Part shown: positions 1 to 6,438 of the stretch, piece after piece | Position numbering within the stretch: the stretch's first letter is position 1 | Layout: each line of letters opens with the position of its first letter | NCBI GenBank assembly: GCA_030039655.1 | Contig: JASHVC010000080.1 | Location: forward strand, 1 to 9,090 | Reading direction: 5' to 3' | Source: Xanthobacteraceae bacterium | Lineage (GTDB): Bacteria > Pseudomonadota > Alphaproteobacteria > Rhizobiales > Xanthobacteraceae | DNA length: 9,090 bases | Position numbers and translations under genes: made by a program | The notes under the pieces: generated by a model | Database searches by the model: none | The model's input: only the letters and a program-made list of their open reading frames with translations | What the model was told of the DNA's origin: nothing

Positions 1-97
1 TCCCGGACGCGCCGCGCTTCGTTGCGGCTGCCTAGTATCGAGGACTTAATCATGGACGCTAAGACCGGCGCCAACATCAAGACCGGCAAGCTGACGC
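1..97 (+). repeat. Direct repeat, copy A (gltA leader and first 15 codons)
   Basis: These 97 bases match 656-752 without a mismatch, at an offset of 655. The repeat holds the last 51 bases of the gltA leader, including the GAGGA ribosome binding site at 40-44, then the ATG at 52 and the first 15 gltA codons. Identity stops after base 97: copy A continues into gltX sequence and copy B into gltA. The left edge is cut by the window start, so the true repeat may be longer. Perfect identity in both non-coding and coding parts points to a recent duplication or an assembly artefact rather than to selection. Confidence 0.97.
40..44 (+). promoter_or_regulatory. Duplicated gltA ribosome binding site before the chimeric ORF
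   Basis: GAGGA lies 7 nt before the ATG at 52. It is the exact copy of the site at 695-699 that serves the intact gltA. It supports starting the chimeric ORF at 52 rather than at the TTG at 22, which has no such site. Confidence 0.7.
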
Positions 98-513
98 CGC
101 ATCTGCGCGCGCAGTGGCTGACGGCCATGCCCAGCCTCAAGGAACGTGCCAAGACGCTGCTCGATCTCATTGATGGAGCACACTTTCTCTGGGCAGATCG
201 ACCGATCCCATTGGACGACAAGGCGAATGCGCTTCTGACCCCAGAGTCAAAGACCCTATTGCATGACGTTGGCGCCGAACTTGCGGCCGTGGAGCCGTGG
301 AGCGCGGAAGCGACCGAGCAGGCCGTCCGCACATTTGCCGAGCGCAAGGGCGCTAAGCTGGGTGCTGTGGCGCAACCGCTTCGTGCCGCGCTCACCGGCC
401 GCACAACCTCGCCCGGCATCTTTGAAGTGCTCTCCGTGCTCGGAAAGGCAGAGAGCCTAGCTCGCATCTCCGACCAGGTTCGTCTCGAAGAGGCACAGTC
501 GGCCCGCAATTGA
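52..513 (+). CDS. gltX: Chimeric ORF: GltA N-terminus fused to C-terminal third of glutamyl-tRNA synthetase
   Basis: The ORF encodes 153 residues from an ATG at 52, which has a GAGGA site 7 nt upstream, to a TGA at 511-513. Residues 1-15 are identical to the start of the citrate synthase downstream. From about residue 16 (PHLRAQW) onward the protein resembles the C-terminal anticodon-binding region of alphaproteobacterial GltX, for example [37 protein letters not shown] and [14 protein letters not shown]. Full GltX is about 470-480 residues. The catalytic Rossmann domain with its HIGH and KMSKS motifs is absent, so this product could not charge tRNA. The fusion is in frame and carries a copy of the gltA ribosome binding site, so it could be translated. 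I read it as a gltX 3' remnant created by tandem duplication, with an intact gltX expected just upstream of the window. It could instead be an assembly chimera. The family call rests on remembered GltX sequence. Confidence 0.85.
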   Translation: MDAKTGANIKTGKLTPHLRAQWLTAMPSLKERAKTLLDLIDGAHFLWADRPIPLDDKANALLTPESKTLLHDVGAELAAVEPWSAEATEQAVRTFAERKGAKLGAVAQPLRAALTGRTTSPGIFEVLSVLGKAESLARISDQVRLEEAQSARN

Positions 514-665
514 GGGGCACACTAAACGCGGCGCTGCAGCGTCGGACCGCAGGTTCTCCTGATTAGCGTGGGCGTTGCCTATATCTTGCAGTGCACACCG
601 GGTTGGGTTACCCCAATACGGCCGGGCAAAACATGCCGCCCTTTCACCGTGGGCATCCCGGACGC

Positions 666-683
666 GCCGCGCTTCGTTGCGGC
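666..683 (+). promoter_or_regulatory. Possible small hairpin in the gltA leader
   Basis: GCCGC at 666-670 can pair with GCGGC at 679-683 around an 8-nt loop, extendable by one G-T pair. It ends 11 nt before the ribosome binding site, and the repeat carries the same hairpin at 11-28. The stem is only five or six base pairs in GC-rich DNA, so a regulatory role is speculative. Confidence 0.2.
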
Positions 684-694
684 TGCCTAGTATC

Positions 695-699
695 GAGGA
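695..699 (+). promoter_or_regulatory. gltA ribosome binding site
   Basis: GAGGA lies 7 nt before the ATG at 707. This sets the gltA start and excludes the 44-codon in-frame extension back to a TTG at 575, which would run through the spacer and lacks a comparable site. Confidence 0.8.
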
Positions 700-706
700 C
701 TTAATC

Positions 707-2014
<1,308 letters not shown>

Positions 2015-2027
2015 CGCAAGCCACTCC
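2015..2027. other. 13-nt convergent gap between gltA and lpxB stops
   Basis: The gltA stop (TAG, 2012-2014) and the lpxB stop (TAA on the minus strand, 2030-2028) face each other across 13 bases. No hairpin with a T-run is present. An inverted repeat just inside lpxB, CCGCGA at 2057-2062 and TCGCGG at 2065-2070, has only a 2-nt centre and no T-tract, so it is not a convincing terminator. The two transcripts probably overlap at their 3' ends or end by a factor-dependent mechanism (inference). Confidence 0.8.
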
Positions 2028-3245
2028 TTATCGAGGCAGCGACGCCGCTTTGACAACCGCGAGATCGCGGCGGCCGCGCCGGGCGACGTCAGCCACAATG
2101 GTGGCAGCCTGCGCACTAGGCGTCAGTGTTCCGATCCCCATGATCGAGTCGAGGCGGCCAAAGGCCTCGATCTGGCGCTGCCGTTCGACGGTATCGGAAA
2201 TGAGCGGGATGAGAGCGTCGGAGAGTTTCTCCGGCGTGCAGTCGCGCTGCAGAAATTCCGGAACGATGTTTTCGCCCAGGACCAGATTGGTCAGCACAAT
2301 CGTGGAAATCTCAGGCATCCGCATTACCCGCGCGACGATCTCCTCGATCAGCGGTACCCGATAGGCCGCAACGGTTGGCACTCCGGCAAGCGCAAGTTCT
2401 AGCGTCACCGTTCCGGACGCCGCGAGCGCGGCGCGAGCCTTTCGAAAGGCCGCCCACTTTTCCCTCGGCTCGACGATGATCTGCGGCTGCACGGACCAAT
2501 GAGAGGTCTCTTCGCGCACCCTCGTCAGGAGATGCGGCATCGTCGGCAGCACCAGCTCCATGGCGCCGATGCGCTCGCCGACGCGCGCCATGGCTGCACC
2601 AAAAATCGCCAGCAGCCGTTGCATCTCGCTCGAACGGCTGCCGGGCAGCACCAGGATCAGGGGCGGGTCGGCCCGCCGGCGCTGTGTTTCCTCGGCATTG
2701 GGCCGAAGATCGCCAAGCCGCTCGATCAGCGGATGCCCGACATAGAAGCACGGCGGCCCGCCGAGACGGACATGCGTCGCCGGCTCGAACGGGAAGATGG
2801 CGAGTACACAATCGACGTAGCGGCGCATGGCGCGCGCCCGCCAGGGCCGCCAAGCCCAAACCGTCGGCGAAACGTAATCGAGAATTGGAATAGAGGGCTC
2901 ACGCCGCCTCACCTGTCGCGCCACGCGATGGGTGAAGTCTGGACTGTCGATGATGACCAAAGCATCCGGGCGCGCGGCCACCACCGCGTCCGCGGTCTCG
3001 CGGATGCGGCGCAAGATGATCGGTAAGCGGCGCGGAACCGCGGTAAAGCCAATGATTGAAAGGTCATTGATGGGAAATGGACTGACGATGCCGGTCGCAG
3101 CCATCGCTTGCCCGCCGACCCCTGCGAGGCGCACTCCCGCTTGCTCCTGTGCAAGCAACGCTCGCGCCAGAGCGCCCCCAAGAGCATCGCCGGACTCTTC
3201 TCCGGCGATGAGGTAAAGCGAGAGCGGGCGCGGCGCATGTTTCAT
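2028..3245 (-). CDS. lpxB: Lipid-A-disaccharide synthase LpxB
   Basis: The gene encodes 405 residues from an ATG at 3245. LpxB is a GT19-family, membrane-associated cytoplasmic glycosyltransferase that joins UDP-2,3-diacylglucosamine to lipid X, giving the beta-1,6 disaccharide of lipid A. Family motifs appear in order: AGEESGDALGG (14-24), VGGQAM (43-48), DSPDF (100-104), YVSPTVWAW (124-132), FPFEP (151-155), GHPL (170-173), LPGSR (200-204), ASGTVTLELALAGVPTV (277-292) and NLVLGENIVPEFLQ (320-333). An in-frame extension to 3365 adds 40 residues that resemble nothing in LpxB and overlap lpxI by over 100 bases, so I chose the MKHAP start, where the first beta strand (LSLYLIAGE) follows at once. 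There is no clear ribosome binding site. The start lies 10 nt past the lpxI stop (3246-3255 between them), so coupling to lpxI translation is likely. It is the last gene of the operon. Confidence 0.95.
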   Translation of the reverse strand: MKHAPRPLSLYLIAGEESGDALGGALARALLAQEQAGVRLAGVGGQAMAATGIVSPFPINDLSIIGFTAVPRRLPIILRRIRETADAVVAARPDALVIIDSPDFTHRVARQVRRREPSIPILDYVSPTVWAWRPWRARAMRRYVDCVLAIFPFEPATHVRLGGPPCFYVGHPLIERLGDLRPNAEETQRRRADPPLILVLPGSRSSEMQRLLAIFGAAMARVGERIGAMELVLPTMPHLLTRVREETSHWSVQPQIIVEPREKWAAFRKARAALAASGTVTLELALAGVPTVAAYRVPLIEEIVARVMRMPEISTIVLTNLVLGENIVPEFLQRDCTPEKLSDALIPLISDTVERQRQIEAFGRLDSIMGIGTLTPSAQAATIVADVARRGRRDLAVVKAASLPR

Positions 3246-3259
3246 AACGCGTGCTTCAT
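3242..3259 (-). other. Five-codon mini-ORF linking lpxI stop to lpxB start
   Basis: On the minus strand an ATG at 3259-3257 overlaps the lpxI TGA (3258-3256) as ATGA. It reads Met-Lys-His-Ala-Leu and stops at a TGA (3244-3242) that overlaps the lpxB ATG (3245-3243). Its first four codons (ATGAAGCACGCG) nearly duplicate the first four lpxB codons (ATGAAACATGCG), with two silent differences, 14 nt apart. It may relay ribosomes from lpxI to lpxB, or be the scar of an older overlapping start. The pattern is directly visible; the function is inference. Confidence 0.5.
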
Positions 3260-4164
3260 GGCGCCGAGCCGTGAGATACACCGACAACAAAGATCTTGCC
3301 GCGATCGGCAGCGGCGATAGCTTCTGCTGCGTCGGCGATAATAGTACTGCCGGCCGCGACCCCAACGCCGGCGAGTCCTGCGCTTACAGCGTTGGCGATA
3401 GTTTGCGGACCGATCGCCGGTAGATCAAACCGATGGTCCTGCGAAGGCTTCGGCGCTTTGACCAGCACGCCTACGCCTCGCGGCGTGGTCACCCGGCCTT
3501 GACCGCGCAACTCGGCGACCCGCCGCAGCATATTGTCGGTGCCTTCCGCGGCCTCCACGGCAAGCACGTTATTGTTCGCGACCACCGCTGCTTGCCCCAC
3601 GTCGAACGGTCCCAGCTTCGCGAGCAAATCGAGCGCGCGCGCGATGTCGGCGCGGTCAGCCGGCAAAGGATGACAGCGGCCAAGGACACCCTCGGGCACG
3701 ACAACGTCGGGAGCCACATCCCTGAGACCGATAATCCTGAGACCCTCTTCCTCCATAAACCGCGCCATGCCGGAGAGCAGCCGGTCGTCGCCGCCGCGAA
3801 AGGACTGAATGATGCGTGGCATCAGGCGAATGGTGTGCCAATCAAGGCGAATCTGGCTCAGCGGCGGCCGCAGCAATGTCCCAATGAACAGGACATCGCG
3901 GCACCGCTCGGCCCGCGCAAGGCGAAGAAATCTGCCGAATTGCCCGAGCGCGATCCAGTGATGCGAATGTTGTTCGACCACCTTGGGGTCGGCCCATCCC
4001 TTGATCGCAAATACAACCGGCCGGCGGCCACGCCGCACGATAGTGTCGGCGACCGCGCCGGGAAAGCTTCCACCTCCGCATATCAGCGCAATTGAATCGC
4101 CCGCTGCAACATTTGTGGCCGCATGCACCTCAGCAATGGTCCGGCCTTCAGGCTGCATCGTCAT
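3256..4164 (-). CDS. lpxI: UDP-2,3-diacylglucosamine pyrophosphatase LpxI
   Basis: The gene encodes 302 residues from the ATG at 4164. LpxI (formerly DUF1009) hydrolyses UDP-2,3-diacylglucosamine to lipid X and UMP. It replaces LpxH in most alphaproteobacteria and attacks the other phosphorus of the pyrophosphate. Recognisable features are the N-terminal strand and glycine loop LICGGGSFPG (28-37), the G-x-L-G-Q-F-like segment ALGQFGRFLR (72-81), LRPPLSQIRLD (98-108), the G-L-R-D-V-A-P segment near 146, and the C-terminal catalytic-domain motif VEAAEGTDNMLRR (203-215). The Asp of that motif is the likely counterpart of the catalytic Asp studied in Caulobacter LpxI. KAPKPSQDHRFDLPAIGPQT (236-255) is also typical. 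Start choice: GAAGG at 4180-4176 is 11 nt before this ATG. A GTG at 4191 and an ATG at 4158 are alternatives. It overlaps the lpxA end by 17 nt. Confidence 0.93.
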   Translation of the reverse strand: MTMQPEGRTIAEVHAATNVAAGDSIALICGGGSFPGAVADTIVRRGRRPVVFAIKGWADPKVVEQHSHHWIALGQFGRFLRLARAERCRDVLFIGTLLRPPLSQIRLDWHTIRLMPRIIQSFRGGDDRLLSGMARFMEEEGLRIIGLRDVAPDVVVPEGVLGRCHPLPADRADIARALDLLAKLGPFDVGQAAVVANNNVLAVEAAEGTDNMLRRVAELRGQGRVTTPRGVGVLVKAPKPSQDHRFDLPAIGPQTIANAVSAGLAGVGVAAGSTIIADAAEAIAAADRGKIFVVGVSHGSAP

Positions 4165-4966
4165 CGGGCTCGCTACCTTCGCGCTGTCCACGCGGCCGCA
4201 TCAAGGGCAGCTTTCCGGTGGCGCGAATGAAAGCAACGATTTTTCCCACCACCGGATCATCGGCGAAATCGCGGGCGACGGCCTTTAACCGATCAGCAAA
4301 CAAACCGCTGTCCAGAAACAATATACGATATATGCGGCGCAGGCGGAGCAAATCAGCCCGGGTCGTGCCGCGCCGGCGCAGGCCGATAACGTTGAGGCCG
4401 GCGAGATCAGCAATCTGACCCCGCGCATAGCCGAACGGAATGAGGTCTCGCGTGATCCCGGAGAGGCCTGCCACCATGGCGCCTTCACCCACGCGCGCGA
4501 ACTGATGAACCGCCGCGTTTCCTCCGAGAAACGTGTAATCGCCCACCGAGACGTGGCCGCCAATGACCGCATTGTTGGCGAAGGTGACCGCGTTGCCGAC
4601 CTGACAATCATGGCCGACATGAGAACCGGCCATGAACAAACAACGCTGGCCGACGGTCGTGACCCCGCCCCCGTCCTCGGTGCCGGTGTTCATGGTGACG
4701 CCTTCGCGCAGTTCACAGCGCGGTCCGATAACCAGCCGCGTCGCACCGCCGCGGTAGTGCACCGATTGCGGCGGCGTTCCCAGCGATGCAAAGGGATACA
4801 CCACGGTGCCCTCGCCGATCGCCGTCACGCCCGTCACGTGGACATGAGCGATCAACCGCACGCCGTTACCGAGTTCGGCTTGAGGTCCAACGATGCAATA
4901 AGGCCCGATCTCCACGCCATCGCCTATACGCGCACCATCGGCAACGCGCGCACCGGGATCGATCAC
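4148..4966 (-). CDS. lpxA: UDP-N-acetylglucosamine acyltransferase LpxA
   Basis: The gene encodes 272 residues from a GTG at 4966. LpxA transfers a 3-hydroxyacyl chain from ACP to the 3-OH of UDP-GlcNAc, the first step of lipid A synthesis, as a cytoplasmic trimer. The N-terminal two thirds is a left-handed parallel beta helix made of hexapeptide repeats, beginning [15 protein letters not shown]. His119 in [11 protein letters not shown] matches catalytic His125 of E. coli. Gly167 in MVAGLSG aligns with the E. coli acyl-chain ruler Gly173, which favours long (about C14) chains over the C10 chain seen where a Met is present. NVIGLRRRG near 192-200 leads into the C-terminal helical domain. The GTG is supported by GAGG at 4977-4974, 7 nt upstream. 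GTGA overlaps the fabZ stop. The C-terminal tail ([15 protein letters not shown]) is charged and probably disordered. Confidence 0.96.
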   Translation of the reverse strand: MIDPGARVADGARIGDGVEIGPYCIVGPQAELGNGVRLIAHVHVTGVTAIGEGTVVYPFASLGTPPQSVHYRGGATRLVIGPRCELREGVTMNTGTEDGGGVTTVGQRCLFMAGSHVGHDCQVGNAVTFANNAVIGGHVSVGDYTFLGGNAAVHQFARVGEGAMVAGLSGITRDLIPFGYARGQIADLAGLNVIGLRRRGTTRADLLRLRRIYRILFLDSGLFADRLKAVARDFADDPVVGKIVAFIRATGKLPLMRPRGQREGSEPDDDAA

Positions 4967-5430
4967 GATCTCGCCTCGGCGATCATGGCGCCAACGTCCG
5001 CTTCGGCGACCAGAGCCCCGTCGACTTTGGCCTCAGCGTGGTACCACCACATGGTGCGGCGGTTTGCAGTTTTGCGAACGTGGTATTCGAGCCTGTCGCC
5101 CGGCACCACAGGCTTGCGGAACTTCGCCTTGTCGATGGTCAGCAGAAACATCGAGCGGGTCTCGCGTAATTGTATCAACCGCAGCACAACCACCGCCGCC
5201 GTCTGCGCCATCCCCTCGATGAGCAAGACGCCGGGCATCACCGGAAATTCCGGGAAATGGCCCATGAATTGGGGCTCATTGATTGTGACGTTCTTGATGC
5301 CGACGGCGCTTTGATCGCTTTTAATATCGACAATGCGATCGACCATGACAAACGGATAACGATGCGGCAGCAGCCGCAAGATTTCGCGAATCTCGACCGC
5401 TTCGAGGCTTTCGACACTTTCGACGCTCAT
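4963..5430 (-). CDS. fabZ: 3-hydroxyacyl-ACP dehydratase FabZ
   Basis: The gene encodes 155 residues. FabZ is a cytoplasmic hot-dog-fold dehydratase of type II fatty acid synthesis that converts 3-hydroxyacyl-ACP to trans-2-enoyl-ACP. It draws on the 3-hydroxyacyl-ACP pool that LpxA and LpxD also use, so its place between their genes is functionally sensible. Motifs: [14 protein letters not shown] (20-33); the catalytic His58 in [21 protein letters not shown] and Glu72 in the same stretch (E. coli His54 and Glu68); [11 protein letters not shown] at about 104-114. The usual Gly after HFP is Glu here (HFPEFP). The first 13 residues precede the conserved domain and come from a run of 9-bp repeats. 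The ATG at 5430 overlaps the lpxD stop (ATGA) and has GGAAGG at 5445-5440, 9 nt upstream. Confidence 0.96.
   Translation of the reverse strand: MSVESVESLEAVEIREILRLLPHRYPFVMVDRIVDIKSDQSAVGIKNVTINEPQFMGHFPEFPVMPGVLLIEGMAQTAAVVVLRLIQLRETRSMFLLTIDKAKFRKPVVPGDRLEYHVRKTANRRTMWWYHAEAKVDGALVAEADVGAMIAEARS
4974..4977 (-). promoter_or_regulatory. Ribosome binding site supporting the lpxA GTG start
   Basis: Minus-strand GAGG lies inside the last fabZ codons, 7 nt before the GTG at 4966-4964. It supports this non-ATG start, which also gives the canonical LpxA N-terminus (M-I-D-P). Confidence 0.6.
5392..5427 (-). repeat. Four imperfect 9-bp tandem repeats at the fabZ 5' end
   Basis: Immediately after the fabZ ATG, the minus strand reads AGCGTCGAA, AGTGTCGAA, AGCCTCGAA, GCGGTCGAG. 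These in-frame units encode [12 protein letters not shown]. The period of nine keeps the frame if units are gained or lost. The run ends where the conserved FabZ domain begins ([15 protein letters not shown]). Confidence 0.8.
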
Positions 5431-6407
5431 GTCTTGCCCCCTTCCGACACGCCAGGGAAACGTGCGGTGCCAGGCACATCCGAAATGACCCGACTCCGCT
5501 CAGCGATCACAGCCCCTTCGCCGATTGCAATGTCACCGACGACGGCAGCTTGCCTGCCGATGGTGACGAAATCTCCAACAGCGACGTTGCCCGCAATGCC
5601 GGTTTGTGCGGCGATTAGGCAATGCCGCCCAATCCTTACGTTGTGCGCGATTTGCACGAGATTGTCGATCTTGCTTCCCTCGCCAATGATCGTATCCCGA
5701 ATCGAACCGCGGTCGATGGTAGTGTTCGCTCCGATTTCCGCGTCGTCCTGAATGATGACACGCCCCGTTTGCGGTACCTTTTCGTGTCCCCCCGGACCCG
5801 ACAGGTAGCCGAATCCATCCTGGCCGATGCGGGCGCCCGGATGCACGACCACCCGGTCGCCGATGAACGCATTCAGGATCGTGGCGCCGGCGCCGACCGA
5901 ACACCGGCGTCCAATCCGCACATCCGGACCGACTCCTGCCCCAGCGGCAATGACGGTACCGGCGCCAATCTCGGCGCGGGGCCCAATCACAGCCAGCGGA
6001 TCAATGGCGACGCCGGATTCCAGCCGTGCCGAGGAATGCACTTGTGCGTTTCCCGAGCGCCCGGCGGCCTCGAATATTGAGGAAGGGCTCAGAGCAGACG
6101 GGAAGAGCGCTCGCGCGACCGTCACAAAGGCGCGGTAGGGTTCATCCGTTAGCAGCACAACAAGCCCCGACGGCGCCGCATCAGCAAAACGCGGCGCCAT
6201 GAGACAGGCGCCTGCTCGCGTCGTCACCAATTCGCCTACATGTCTGGCGTCGTCGAGGAAAGAGATGTCGGCCGCGCTCGCCGCATCGAGCGGTGCGACA
6301 TTACGAATGCGCCGATCCGGCGGCGAACCTGACTGCAGCGTGGCCCGGGTCAGCGCGGCTATTTCAGCGATCGTCAGTTCGCAACTTTCTCCCGGAAAAA
6401 CCGGCAT
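5427..6407 (-). CDS. lpxD: UDP-3-O-(3-hydroxyacyl)glucosamine N-acyltransferase LpxD
   Basis: The gene encodes 326 residues from the ATG at 6407. LpxD adds the second 3-hydroxyacyl chain, to the 2-amine of UDP-3-O-acylglucosamine, as a cytoplasmic trimer. The N-terminal uridine-binding domain starts at [13 protein letters not shown] (10-22) and includes ISFLDD (49-54). A left-handed beta helix of hexapeptide repeats follows from about residue 120 to 305. The catalytic His255 lies in [12 protein letters not shown] (E. coli His239), and [13 protein letters not shown] (189-201) is a family signature. Start: a GTG at 6458 would add 17 residues and overlap bamA by 20 nt. The ATG at 6407 fits the family N-terminus better and lies 31 nt past the bamA stop; neither start has a clear ribosome binding site. 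Oddity: the protein stops soon after the beta helix ([17 protein letters not shown]) and lacks the 20-30 residue C-terminal segment, with its helix, usual in LpxD. Confidence 0.93.
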   Translation of the reverse strand: MPVFPGESCELTIAEIAALTRATLQSGSPPDRRIRNVAPLDAASAADISFLDDARHVGELVTTRAGACLMAPRFADAAPSGLVVLLTDEPYRAFVTVARALFPSALSPSSIFEAAGRSGNAQVHSSARLESGVAIDPLAVIGPRAEIGAGTVIAAGAGVGPDVRIGRRCSVGAGATILNAFIGDRVVVHPGARIGQDGFGYLSGPGGHEKVPQTGRVIIQDDAEIGANTTIDRGSIRDTIIGEGSKIDNLVQIAHNVRIGRHCLIAAQTGIAGNVAVGDFVTIGRQAAVVGDIAIGEGAVIAERSRVISDVPGTARFPGVSEGGKT

Positions 6408-6438
6408 GCGTACGCCCGTGAGGAAATCCGCGGCCGCA

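Larger units (their letters stand above)
514..706 (+). other. gltX-gltA intergenic spacer (193 bp)
   Basis: This is the non-coding spacer between the end of the gltX fragment and the gltA ATG. It should contain the gltA promoter, but I cannot place one with confidence: CTATAT at 579-584 resembles an alphaproteobacterial -10 box, yet nothing 16-18 nt upstream resembles TTGAC. There is a perfect 10-bp palindrome at 532-541 (CGCTGCAGCG) and a small potential hairpin at 666-683. I see no GC hairpin followed by a T-run, so no intrinsic terminator for gltX is apparent. The last 51 bases are part of the direct repeat. Confidence 0.75.

Noticed and set aside
579..584. CTATAT as a gltA -10 promoter box
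   Set aside because: No recognisable -35 element lies 16-18 nt upstream, so one hexamer is not enough to call a promoter.
575..706. In-frame extension of citrate synthase to a TTG at 575
   Set aside because: The 44 extra residues come from the gltX-gltA spacer, resemble no citrate synthase N-terminus, and the ATG at 707 has a good GAGGA site and gives the normal length.
2057..2070. Inverted repeat CCGCGA-GA-TCGCGG near the lpxB 3' end as a terminator
   Set aside because: The 2-nt centre leaves little room for a loop, no T-run follows on either strand, and it lies in lpxB coding sequence in GC-rich DNA.
3246..3365. N-terminal extension of LpxB by 40 residues
   Set aside because: It overlaps lpxI by more than 100 bases, resembles nothing in LpxB, and the family's first strand begins right after MKHAP.
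3433..4095. Plus-strand open frame of 220 codons opposite lpxI
   Set aside because: It lies wholly antisense to conserved LpxI coding sequence and has no family resemblance or convincing start site.
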